Shown here in pieces: positions 1-7,170 of a stretch of 23,652 nucleotides of DNA. The notes under the pieces were generated by a model, which saw only the letters and a list, made by a program, of their open reading frames with translations, did not search any database and was not told the origin of the DNA. The DNA is taken from positions 1-23,652 of the forward strand of contig DAOQMM010000050.1 in NCBI GenBank assembly GCA_035335645.1, written 5' to 3'. The position numbers were made by a program, and so were the translations under genes. Numbering within the stretch: the first letter of the stretch is position 1; every line of letters begins with the position of its first letter. This DNA is from Zoogloea sp035335645. GTDB lineage: Bacteria > Pseudomonadota > Gammaproteobacteria > Burkholderiales > Rhodocyclaceae.

Positions 1-543
1 CCGCGCGGCATGCCGCAGATCGAGGTCACCTTCGACATCGACGCCAACGGCATCCTGCACGTGTCCGCCAAGGACAAGGCCACCGGCAAGGAAAACAAGA
101 TCACCATCAAGGCCAACTCGGGCCTGTCGGATGACGAGATCCAGCGCATGGTAAAGGACGCCGAGGCCCACGCCGAAGAGGACAAGAAGGCCCACGAACT
201 GGTGGATGCGCGTAACCAGCTCGACACCCTGGTGCACTCCGTCAAGAAGGCCCTGACCGAGCACGGCGACAAGATCGACGGCGACGAGAAGGGCAAGATC
301 GAAGCCGCCATCAAGGAGGCCGAGGACGCCATCAAGTCCGGCGACAAGGCCGCTATCGACGCCAAGAGCGAAGCCCTCGCGACTGTGAGCCAGAAGCTTG
401 GTGAAAAGGTTTATGCCCAGGCCCAGGCCGAAGCCGCCGCCGGTGGCGCAGGGGCCGGCGCCGGAGCCGGCAGCAGCGGCGCCAAGGCGAGTGACGCCGA
501 TGTGGTGGATGCTGAATTCACCGAAGTGAAAGACAAGAAGTAA
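1..543 (+). CDS. dnaK: Chaperone protein DnaK (Hsp70), C-terminal part (5' truncated by window edge)
   Basis: The reading frame is open from base 1 and ends at TAA 541-543, so only about the last 180 residues are present. The ATG at 10 is internal, not a start. The fragment begins in the conserved end of the substrate-binding beta sandwich (PRGMPQIEVTFDIDANGILHVSA pattern, then SAKDKATGKENKI) and continues through the alpha-helical lid (LSDDEIQRMVKDAEAHAEEDKK). It finishes with an Ala/Gly-rich linker and the acidic tail DAEFTEVKDKK, as is usual for proteobacterial DnaK. DnaK is the cytoplasmic ATP-dependent Hsp70 and works with DnaJ and GrpE; DnaJ is the next gene, 94 bp downstream on the same strand. 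The ATPase domain and promoter lie outside the window. Confidence 0.98.
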   Translation, partial: PRGMPQIEVTFDIDANGILHVSAKDKATGKENKITIKANSGLSDDEIQRMVKDAEAHAEEDKKAHELVDARNQLDTLVHSVKKALTEHGDKIDGDEKGKIEAAIKEAEDAIKSGDKAAIDAKSEALATVSQKLGEKVYAQAQAEAAAGGAGAGAGAGSSGAKASDADVVDAEFTEVKDKK

Positions 544-569
544 TCGCCCCCGGGTCTCCGGACCCCCAC

Positions 570-611
570 GGCCGAGCCCGAACCGGAGCAGTCCGGGCCG
601 GCTCGGCCTTT
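570..611 (+). terminator. Terminator-like hairpin between dnaK and dnaJ
   Basis: A perfect 9-bp inverted repeat, GGCCGAGCC (570-578) and GGCTCGGCC (600-608), encloses a second nested stem, CCGGA/TCCGG, and is followed by only three T residues. A smaller hairpin, GGGTC-TCCG-GACCC, sits just before it at 552-565. The short T run suggests an attenuator or mRNA-stability hairpin that lowers dnaJ relative to dnaK more than a complete terminator. That role is inference. Confidence 0.5.
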
Positions 612-637
612 CCACACGATAGCCAGAGCAGGCAACC

Positions 638-1765
638 ATGGCGAAACGGGATTTATACGAAGTCCTCGGCGTCAATCGCGACGCATCGGACGACGAACTG
701 AAGAAGGCCTACCGCAAGCTGGCCATGAAATACCATCCGGACCGCAATCCGGACAACAAGGACGCCGAAGAGAAATTCAAGGAGGCCAAGGAGGCCTACG
801 AGATCCTCACCGACGCCAACAAGCGCGCCGCTTACGACCGCTACGGCCATGCCGGCGTCGATCCCAGCATGGGCGGCGGCGGGGGTGGCGGTCAGGGCTT
901 CGAGGGCTTCGCCGATGCCTTCGGCGACATCTTCGGCGACATCTTTGGCGGCGGCGGCGGACGGGGACGTTCCAACGTCTACCGCGGTGCCGACCTGCGC
1001 TACAACCTGGAGATCTCTCTGGAGGAAGCCGCCCGCGGCGCCGACAAGACCATCCGCATCCCGGCCGTCGAAGAATGCGACAGCTGTCACGGCAGCGGCG
1101 CCAAACCCGGCACCCAGCCCAAGACCTGCCCCACCTGCGGCGGCGCCGGTCAGGTGCGCATCCAGCAGGGCTTCTTCTCCATCCAGCAGACCTGCCCCAA
1201 CTGCCACGGCAGCGGCCGGATCATTCCCGATCCGTGCAAGGCCTGCGGTGGCGCGGGTCGCGTCAAGCGCCAGAAGACCCTGGAGGTGAAGATCCCGGCC
1301 GGCATCGACAGTGGCATGCGCCTGCGCCACGGCGGACACGGCGAGCCCGGCGTCAATGGTGGCCCGGCGGGCGACCTTTACGTGGAGATCCACATCAAGG
1401 CACACCCGGTCTTCCAGCGCGACGGCGACGACCTGCACTGCGAGATGCCCATCAGCTTTGCCACGGCGGCCCTCGGCGGCGACATCGAGATTCCCACCCT
1501 CGACGGCGCGGCGAGCATCCGCATTCCGCCGGAAACCCAGAGCGCCAAGGTCTTCCGCCTGCGCGGCAAGGGCATCCGCAATGTGCGCTCCCACGCCCCT
1601 GGCGACCTGATGGTGCATGTCATCGTGGAAACGCCGGTCAAACTGACCGACCGACAGAAGGAACTGCTGCGGGAATTCGACGACATCGCCTCGCGCAATT
1701 CCGAGCGCCACAACCCTAAAGCCACGTCCTGGATGGACAAGATGAAGAACTTCTTCAGCGGCTGA
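638..1765 (+). CDS. dnaJ: Chaperone protein DnaJ (Hsp40 type I)
   Basis: 375 residues, the normal length for full type I DnaJ. DnaJ delivers unfolded proteins to DnaK in the cytoplasm and stimulates its ATPase. Domain order is complete: J domain at residues 1-70 with the essential HPD at 33-35 (MKYHPDRNP), a Gly/Phe-rich linker around 78-112, a zinc region at about 147-207 with four CxxCxGxG repeats (CDSCHGSG, CPTCGGAG, CPNCHGSG, CKACGGAG), and the C-terminal substrate-binding beta domains. The ATG at 638 gives the family N-terminus MAKRDLYEVLGV; a weak purine-rich site (gagcagg) precedes it. It follows dnaK on the same strand, and expression probably shares the dnaK heat-shock promoter outside the window, tuned by the hairpin between the two genes. 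It is followed by a strong terminator. Confidence 0.98.
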   Translation: MAKRDLYEVLGVNRDASDDELKKAYRKLAMKYHPDRNPDNKDAEEKFKEAKEAYEILTDANKRAAYDRYGHAGVDPSMGGGGGGGQGFEGFADAFGDIFGDIFGGGGGRGRSNVYRGADLRYNLEISLEEAARGADKTIRIPAVEECDSCHGSGAKPGTQPKTCPTCGGAGQVRIQQGFFSIQQTCPNCHGSGRIIPDPCKACGGAGRVKRQKTLEVKIPAGIDSGMRLRHGGHGEPGVNGGPAGDLYVEIHIKAHPVFQRDGDDLHCEMPISFATAALGGDIEIPTLDGAASIRIPPETQSAKVFRLRGKGIRNVRSHAPGDLMVHVIVETPVKLTDRQKELLREFDDIASRNSERHNPKATSWMDKMKNFFSG

Positions 1766-1788
1766 TCGACGTCCCCGTGCCGCTCATC

Positions 1789-1829
1789 GACACAGGCCGG
1801 ACCCTCGCGGGTGCCGGCCTGTGTCTTTG
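1789..1829 (+). terminator. Rho-independent terminator after dnaJ
   Basis: A 12-bp perfect inverted repeat, GACACAGGCCGG (1789-1800) with CCGGCCTGTGTC (1814-1825), contains an inner ACCC-tcgc-GGGT stem with one bulged G, then TTTGT. It lies 23 bp after the dnaJ stop and is the likely end of the dnaK-dnaJ transcript. Confidence 0.85.
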
Positions 1830-1860
1830 TGCCGATCGAACCGGGGGCACCGATGTGTCT

Positions 1861-1890
1861 TTTCCGTAACACTTTCGTTTTGGATATACT
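1861..1890 (+). promoter_or_regulatory. Putative sigma70 promoter for the binding-protein gene
   Basis: A good -10 hexamer, TATACT, lies at 1885-1890, with a weak -35 candidate, TTTCCG, at 1861-1866 (spacing 18). It is in an AT-richer patch between the dnaJ terminator and the start codon at 1927, where a new transcript would be expected. Assigned by eye only. Confidence 0.4.
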
Positions 1891-1926
1891 CGTCGTCGCC
1901 CTCCCATAACGACAACAGGCACATCC

Positions 1927-3084
1927 ATGAAGCTGATCCACGCCATCAAGTCAGCCGCCGCGTCCCTGGGCGCCCTCGCCGTCCTGAGTCTTTCCACACC
2001 GCTCTGCAACGCCGACCCCGGGGTTACCGACAGCACCATCACCCTCGGCATGTCCGCCCCCTTTTCAGGCCCGAACGGTGCCTACGGGGCCGAGATGAAG
2101 GAAGGCGCGCTGGCCTACTTCGCCCAACTCAATGCAGCCGGTGGCATCGGCGGGCGCAAGGTTGACCTTGTCGCCCTGGACGACGGCTACGACACCGAAC
2201 GCGCGGTGTCCAACACCCGCAAGCTCATCAACGAAAGCAACGCCTTCGCGCTGATGGCCTTCTACGGATCCTCGCCCACCACCGAGTCGATGAAGGTGTT
2301 TGCCGAGGCCAAAGTGCCCCTCATCGGCACCATCAGTGGCGCCTCCACGCTGCGCACGCCGGTCAACCGCTACATGTTCCACCTGCGCGCCAGCTATGCC
2401 GACGAAACCGAGACCCTGGTCAACCATCTGGTCGGACTGGGCATCACCCACATTGCCGTGTTTTACCAGAACGACGGATTCGGCAAGTCCGGGCTCGAAG
2501 GCGTCACCGCAGCACTCGGACGCCACAAGCTCAAGCCGGTCGCCATCGGCAGCGTTGAGCGGAATTCAATCCAGGTGGAAAACGCGGTCAAGGACATTGC
2601 AAAGGTCTCCCCGCAGGCCGTAATCATGGTCACCCTGTACAAGCCGACTGCCGAATTCATCCGTCAGATGCGCAAGGCGGGCCAGATGCCCCAGTTCTCC
2701 ACCCTGTCGCCCATCGGCGCCGACCTCATCGTGAATGAACTGGGCGCCCAGCAGGCCCACGGTCTGGGCATCTCCCAGGTCATGCCCTACCCATGGAACG
2801 ACACCGTGCCCGTGGTGAGGGATTATCAACGGGCCCTTCAGGCTTTCGCCAAGCACAAGAACTACAGCTATTACGGGCTTGAAGGCTACCTCAACGCCAA
2901 GCTCGTGGCGGAAGCCCTACGCCGCGCCGGCAAGGAACCGACCCGTGAAAAGCTGATCGCGGCGCTTGAAGGCGGCCCCTTCGAACTCGGCGGCTACAAG
3001 GTGGCCTATTCGTCCAGCAACCACAACGGTTCCCGCTTCGTCGACCTGACCGTCCTGTCCCGCGACGGCCGCGTGCTGCGCTGA
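1927..3084 (+). CDS. ABC transporter periplasmic substrate-binding protein, branched-chain amino acid (LivJ/Peripla_BP_6) type
   Basis: 385 residues, beginning with a Sec signal peptide (MKLIHAIKSAAASLGALAV, then a likely cut after LSLSTPLCNA). The mature part has the type I periplasmic-binding-protein pattern: ITLGMSAPFSGPNGAYG near the N-terminus, NAAGGIGGRKVDLVALDDGYD, then VPLIGTISGASTLR and the YQNDGFGKSGLEG segment that opens the second lobe. Related proteins capture leucine/isoleucine/valine, amides, urea or aromatic acids in the periplasm for a LivHMGF-type importer. The substrate cannot be read from the sequence. No permease or ATPase gene is adjacent: dnaJ lies upstream and cysS is convergent downstream, so this is an orphan that must use a transporter encoded elsewhere or act as a sensor input. 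It has its own putative promoter and a strong terminator, so it is probably monocistronic. Confidence 0.88.
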   Translation: MKLIHAIKSAAASLGALAVLSLSTPLCNADPGVTDSTITLGMSAPFSGPNGAYGAEMKEGALAYFAQLNAAGGIGGRKVDLVALDDGYDTERAVSNTRKLINESNAFALMAFYGSSPTTESMKVFAEAKVPLIGTISGASTLRTPVNRYMFHLRASYADETETLVNHLVGLGITHIAVFYQNDGFGKSGLEGVTAALGRHKLKPVAIGSVERNSIQVENAVKDIAKVSPQAVIMVTLYKPTAEFIRQMRKAGQMPQFSTLSPIGADLIVNELGAQQAHGLGISQVMPYPWNDTVPVVRDYQRALQAFAKHKNYSYYGLEGYLNAKLVAEALRRAGKEPTREKLIAALEGGPFELGGYKVAYSSSNHNGSRFVDLTVLSRDGRVLR

Positions 3085-3111
3085 ACGCCCCGTTCGGACC
3101 CCATCTGTGAC

Positions 3112-3138
3112 AAGGGCTCCCCGCAGGGAGCCCTTTTT
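3112..3138 (+). terminator. Rho-independent terminator after the binding-protein gene
   Basis: AAGGGCTCCC (3112-3121), loop CGCA, GGGAGCCCTT (3126-3135), then TTT: a 10-bp perfect stem with a five-T run starting inside the stem. It ends the plus-strand transcript 28 bp after the stop. It may also stop cysS transcripts arriving from the other side, but the minus-strand T run is short. Confidence 0.9.
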
Positions 3139-3159
3139 AATTGCGCGACGCGGGGTACG

Positions 3160-4542
3160 TCAGGCCCGACGCCAGATGGTACCCTGGGGCGTATCTTCGA
3201 GCACGATACCGTCAGCCAGCAGCTCCGCCCGGATGCGGTCCGCCTCTGCAAAATTGCGCGCCTTCTTGGCGGCCAGACGGGCCTCGATGCGCGCCTGGAT
3301 GGCGGCGCCCTCATCTTCGCCCCCGGCCTCCGTCCCGGCCTGCAGGAAGGCAGCCGGATCCTGCTCCAGCAGCCCGAGGATGTTCGCCAGCCCCTTGAAC
3401 AAGGCCGCCATGGCTGGCGCGCGCTCCCGGTTCACCTCGTTGGCCAGATCGAACAGCACCGCAATTGCTTCGGCCGTGTTGAAATCGTCGTCCAGAGCCG
3501 CCTTGAAGCGCACCGCCAGGGGATGGTCCCAGTTCACCACCGTCCCGTCAGCCGGCACGTTGCGCAATGCCGTATACAGACGCGACAGAGCGTGGCGGGC
3601 ATCCACCAGATGGGCATCGGAATAGTTCAGCGGACTGCGATAGTGCGCACGCAGGATGAAGAAACGCACGACTTCCGGTGCGTAGGCCTTGAGCACGTCA
3701 CGGATGGTGAAGAAGTTGCCGAGACTCTTCGACATTTTCTCGTCGTCCACCCGCACGAACCCATTGTGCATCCAGTAATTCACGAAGGTACACTGGTGGG
3801 CGCCCTCGCTCTGGGCAATCTCGTTCTCATGGTGCGGAAACTGCAGATCGGCCCCGCCGCCATGGATGTCGAACTGCGCGCCAAGGAGTTCCGAGCTCAT
3901 CGCGGAGCACTCGATGTGCCAGCCCGGTCGGCCGGCGCCCCAGGGCGAGGCCCACTTGACCTCCTCCGGTTCGTCCGCACGGGCGTGCTTCCACAACACG
4001 AAATCCAGCGGATCCTGCTTGCCGCCGGCCACCTCCACCCGCTCACCGGCGCGCAGTTCGTCGAGGGACTTGCCCGAGAGCTTGCCGTAGCCGTCGAACT
4101 TGCGCACCGCGTAACACATGTCTTCATTGGCCGCCTTGTAGGCCAGCCCGTGCTCGACCAGACTGCCGATCAGCGTCTGCATGGCCGGCACGTACTCCGT
4201 CGCACGCGGTTCGTGATCGGGTCGCAGGACACCCAGAGCATCCGCATCCTCATGCATCGCATCGATGAAGCGATCGGTCAAGGAACGGATGCTTTCGCCG
4301 TTCTCCTGGGCACGCTTGATGATCTTGTCGTCGATGTCGGTGATGTTGCGCACGTAGGTCACGGCATAACCGCTGGCCCGCAGCCAGCGCGCCACCATGT
4401 CGAACACCACCATCACGCGGGCATGCCCCAGGTGACAGAAGTCGTAGACCGTCATCCCGCACACATACATCCGCACCTTGCCCGGCTCGATGGGGCAGAA
4501 CTGCTCCTTTTTTCGCGAAAGGGAGTTATGAATTTTCAGCAT
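3160..4542 (-). CDS. cysS: Cysteinyl-tRNA synthetase
   Basis: 460 residues from the ATG at 4542, almost the same length as E. coli CysS. It charges tRNA-Cys with cysteine in the cytoplasm. The class I signatures are present: the HIGH-type motif HLGH at 37-40 following MYVCGMTVYD (Cys28 is a zinc ligand), the second zinc region WHIECSAMS with Cys212 and HHENE shortly after, and the KMSKS loop at 269-273. The C-terminal anticodon-binding part ends AEADRIRAELLADGIVLEDTPQGTIWRR, as is typical. The frame can be extended upstream to a GTG at 4590, but MLKIHNSLSRKKEQF matches the family N-terminus, so 4542 is chosen. No strong Shine-Dalgarno sequence is visible. It is transcribed divergently from the TPR gene and convergently with the binding-protein gene, so it is probably a single-gene unit. 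Confidence 0.97.
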   Translation of the reverse strand: MLKIHNSLSRKKEQFCPIEPGKVRMYVCGMTVYDFCHLGHARVMVVFDMVARWLRASGYAVTYVRNITDIDDKIIKRAQENGESIRSLTDRFIDAMHEDADALGVLRPDHEPRATEYVPAMQTLIGSLVEHGLAYKAANEDMCYAVRKFDGYGKLSGKSLDELRAGERVEVAGGKQDPLDFVLWKHARADEPEEVKWASPWGAGRPGWHIECSAMSSELLGAQFDIHGGGADLQFPHHENEIAQSEGAHQCTFVNYWMHNGFVRVDDEKMSKSLGNFFTIRDVLKAYAPEVVRFFILRAHYRSPLNYSDAHLVDARHALSRLYTALRNVPADGTVVNWDHPLAVRFKAALDDDFNTAEAIAVLFDLANEVNRERAPAMAALFKGLANILGLLEQDPAAFLQAGTEAGGEDEGAAIQARIEARLAAKKARNFAEADRIRAELLADGIVLEDTPQGTIWRRA

Positions 4543-4676
4543 GAAGGAAAGGAAAACCGCAAATGGGGGAAATCTCTGGAATGCCGACACGCACCGTCAC
4601 CAGATCGCATGCCGCCTCACGCGACCGGAGTCGGCGCGGGGGTCTTCTCGACTGGGGACGCACGGGGGAATGCTCA

Positions 4677-4705
4677 TGGCTGGCCGGCAAGCTTCTTGGT
4701 AGAAT
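4677..4705 (+). promoter_or_regulatory. Possible promoter for the envelope cluster (TPR protein to lpxH)
   Basis: In the cysS/TPR divergent spacer (4543-4784), the hexamer TAGAAT at 4700-4705 followed by GCG resembles a proteobacterial -10. The best-placed -35, TGGCTG at 4677-4682, is weak. The spacer shows no gene and no T-box-like leader. Low-confidence call by eye. Confidence 0.3.
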
Positions 4706-4784
4706 GCGCGGCCATGATGCCGGTGCGCCGGCGACGCAATCTTCCCAGAACTCTCCGGGCCTGAAGGCCATCTCAGTATACCAC

Positions 4785-5915
4785 ATGTCGAAACGTGCCC
4801 TGGCCGCATCCCTCCTGCTGGCCTGCCTTGCCGCCAGCACTCCGGTCCTGGCGGACGCCCCTCAGGACATCCAGGCGCTGATCAAGCAGGGCCAGTTCAC
4901 CCAGGCGCTCGAACGAACCGACCAGGCGCTCGCCGGCAAGCCCCGCGACGCCCAGTTGCGCTTCCTCAAGGGTGTCGTGCTCACCGAACTGAACCGGGGC
5001 AACGACGCCATCGCGATCTTCCAGAAGCTGACCGAAGACTACCCGGAGCTGCCAGAGCCCTACAACAACCTCGCGGTGCTCTACGCCCAGCAGCGCCAGT
5101 ACGACAAGGCCCGCAATGCCCTGGAGATGGCCATCCGCACCCATCCCAGCTACGCCACGGCCCACGAAAATCTCGGTGACGTGTATGCGCGCCTGGCCAG
5201 CCAGGCTTACGACAAGGCCCTGGCGCTGGACTCCTCCAACACATCCGCCCAGAACAAGCTGGCCCTGATCCGCGAGATGATCAGTCCGACCGGCAAGAAC
5301 GTCCGTCCGACGGCGCCCGCACCGGTCAGCGTGGCCGCAGCGCCTGCGGCCCCCGCCGTGACGCCGCCTCCGGTCGCCAAACCGGCTCCTGCCCCGGTAC
5401 CGGCGACACCTGCCGCCCCGGCGCCGACCACCGTCGCCCAGGCAGCCCCCAAGGCGCCGCCCGTCGTCGCCTCGCCCCCTGTCCCGCCGGCACCGCCCCC
5501 CGCGGCCAAGCCGACACAGAAGGACGATCCCAAGCCCGCTGCCAAACCTGAACCCCGCGACGAAAGCGCTGCCCAGTCGGCCGCCATCACCCGTTCGGTC
5601 CAGGGCTGGGCGACCGCCTGGTCCCACAAGGACATCAAGGGCTACCTGTCCTATTACGCCCGTGACTTCGATCCACCCAAGGGGCTCAGCCGCAAGGCCT
5701 GGGAAGAGGAACGCGGCCAGCGCCTGACCAAGCCGGGCAGCATCGAGGTGGCCCTCGAGAACGTCCAGATCGCCAGCGTCGCGGGTGACAAGGCCACCGT
5801 GCGGCTGCGTCAGCATTACAAGTCTGCCAACCTGTCCACCTCGTCCAACAAGACGCTCATCCTCGTCCGTCAGGACGGCAAGTGGCTGATCCAGCAGGAG
5901 CGGGTCGGCGGTTGA
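4785..5915 (+). CDS. Secreted TPR protein with Pro/Ala linker and NTF2-like C-terminal domain
   Basis: 376 residues from the ATG at 4785. The signal peptide MSKRALAASLLLACLAASTP...LA fixes this start, although the frame is open further upstream and no clear Shine-Dalgarno sequence is seen. After the signal come TPR-type repeats at about 25-160 (QGQFTQALERTDQALAGKP; YNNLAVLYAQQRQYDKARNA; a third, compressed repeat LGDVYARLASQAYDKALALD), then a low-complexity Pro/Ala/Lys linker at about 165-262. A compact domain at about 266-376 contains GWATAWSHKDIKGYLSYYARDF and ends GKWLIQQERVGG; it resembles the NTF2/SnoaL-like domains at the ends of some L,D-transpeptidases. The same domain ends the next protein, whose start overlaps this stop as TGATG. 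A periplasmic scaffold or partner for that enzyme is likely, but this is inferred. No specific gene name is recognised. Confidence 0.85.
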   Translation: MSKRALAASLLLACLAASTPVLADAPQDIQALIKQGQFTQALERTDQALAGKPRDAQLRFLKGVVLTELNRGNDAIAIFQKLTEDYPELPEPYNNLAVLYAQQRQYDKARNALEMAIRTHPSYATAHENLGDVYARLASQAYDKALALDSSNTSAQNKLALIREMISPTGKNVRPTAPAPVSVAAAPAAPAVTPPPVAKPAPAPVPATPAAPAPTTVAQAAPKAPPVVASPPVPPAPPPAAKPTQKDDPKPAAKPEPRDESAAQSAAITRSVQGWATAWSHKDIKGYLSYYARDFDPPKGLSRKAWEEERGQRLTKPGSIEVALENVQIASVAGDKATVRLRQHYKSANLSTSSNKTLILVRQDGKWLIQQERVGG

Positions 5916-7132
5916 TGCGGTCGGTGATGGCGGTCTTTCGCTGGGCGTGCGCCGCCGTGCTGGCGTGCGGCGCACTTGCGGCCCTTTCGGGACCGCCGCC
6001 TGCAACGGCGCCCGCGCCGATGGTCGCAGCGCCCGGGGGGCCCGATGCCGCCCTCGCCGAGGCCCTCCAGGATGTCAGCCAGGGACGTCTGACAACCGCC
6101 CTCGCCAGGATCGACCGGCTCATCGCGGCGTATCCCACGTTCCGTCTGGCCCAGTTGATCCGTGGCGACCTGCTGCTGGCCCAGGCCGGCCCCATCAGCG
6201 GCTTCGGCAACGTTGCCGAAGCCCCGCCCGAGCGCCTCGCCGACCTGCGCGACGAAGCCGTGGTGCGCCTGAAGGCCTTCCGTAACCGCCCGCCGGCCAA
6301 CTACGTGCCCCGCTACCTGCTGCAGATGGAGCCGGAACAGAAATACGCCGTCGTCGTGGACACCCAGAGTGCCCGTCTCTATCTCTATCAGAACGATGCC
6401 GGCCGGCCCCGTTACGTGGCGGATTACTACATTTCCCATGGCAAGCTGGGTGCAGAGAAATTCCGTGAAGGCGACAAGCGCACGCCCATCGGCGTCTATT
6501 ACGTCACCTCCAGCCTGCCACGCCAGAAACTCAACGACTTCTACGGCAGCGGCGCCTTCCCCATCAGCTACCCGAATGAATGGGATCGTCAGCAGGGTCG
6601 GGACGGACACGGCATCTGGTTGCACGGCACGCCCAGCGACACCTATTCGCGCCCGCCGCGCGCCTCTGACGGGTGTGTCGTGCTCACCAACCCCGATCTG
6701 GAAGCCCTCGGGGGCTACCTGCAGATCGGCATCACGCCGGTCATCATCAGCCACAACATCGAATGGCTGAGCCTCGAAGACTGGGCCGGCGAACGCACGG
6801 CCCTCGGCAAGGCGGTCGAGGCCTGGCGCTCGGACTGGGAAAGCCGTGACGTGAAGCGCTACCTGTCCCATTATTCCAGCCGCTTCCGCAACAACGAAGG
6901 CGGCTACGACGAATGGTCGCGACAGAAGCAGCTGGTCGCGGCCGGCAAGTCGTGGATCAAGGTCAGCCTCAATCACCTGAGCATCTTCCGCAACCCCGGC
7001 AAGCAGGACATGGCCGTCGTCAGCTTCGAGCAGGATTACCGCAGCAACAACCTGTCCAACACGCTGCGCAAACGTCAGTACTGGATGAAGGAAGGCGGTC
7101 GCTGGAAGATCGTCTACGAAGGCTTCGCCTGA
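5915..7132 (+). CDS. Secreted L,D-transpeptidase-family (YkuD, YafK-like) protein with NTF2-like C-terminal domain
   Basis: 405 residues from the ATG at 5915, which shares its A with the TGA of the TPR gene (TGATG), a sign of translational coupling; an AGGAG lies 14 bases upstream. An N-terminal hydrophobic signal (AVFRWACAAVLACGALAALSG) is followed by a short helical repeat region (about 45-90), then a YkuD domain from about Tyr144. That domain has His237 in GIWLHGTP and the catalytic Cys254 in RASDGCVVLTNPDLEAL, the expected HG...S-x-GC motif. The C-terminal domain (about 300-405) is homologous to the TPR protein's tail (shared pattern W...D-K-YLS-Y, then Y-S-NLS, K and GKW/GRW-I). YkuD enzymes act on periplasmic peptidoglycan, making L,D-crosslinks, attaching lipoprotein, or (DpaA/YafK type) cutting that attachment. 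The sequence does not distinguish these. A GTG at 5882 is a less likely start. Confidence 0.9.
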   Translation: MRSVMAVFRWACAAVLACGALAALSGPPPATAPAPMVAAPGGPDAALAEALQDVSQGRLTTALARIDRLIAAYPTFRLAQLIRGDLLLAQAGPISGFGNVAEAPPERLADLRDEAVVRLKAFRNRPPANYVPRYLLQMEPEQKYAVVVDTQSARLYLYQNDAGRPRYVADYYISHGKLGAEKFREGDKRTPIGVYYVTSSLPRQKLNDFYGSGAFPISYPNEWDRQQGRDGHGIWLHGTPSDTYSRPPRASDGCVVLTNPDLEALGGYLQIGITPVIISHNIEWLSLEDWAGERTALGKAVEAWRSDWESRDVKRYLSHYSSRFRNNEGGYDEWSRQKQLVAAGKSWIKVSLNHLSIFRNPGKQDMAVVSFEQDYRSNNLSNTLRKRQYWMKEGGRWKIVYEGFA

Positions 7133-7170
7133 TCCAGGTTCCTCTTACCCGCACTCCCGGAGATCGCCCC

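Noticed and set aside
653..1711. A 352-codon open frame antisense to dnaJ
   Set aside because: It mirrors dnaJ codons; high GC with few stop codons in other frames explains it. The translated protein is low-complexity Ala/Gly/Val without a recognisable domain.
4543..4784. Possible T-box or other riboswitch leader, or a small gene, in the divergent spacer beside cysS
   Set aside because: No T-box consensus or convincing leader structure was seen, and the open frame there is only an upstream extension of the TPR gene without family-like sequence.
4773..6976. Long minus-strand open frames opposite the TPR and YkuD genes (about 410 and 368 codons)
   Set aside because: Both plus-strand proteins have clear signal peptides and domains; the antisense products are Gly/Arg-rich and featureless.
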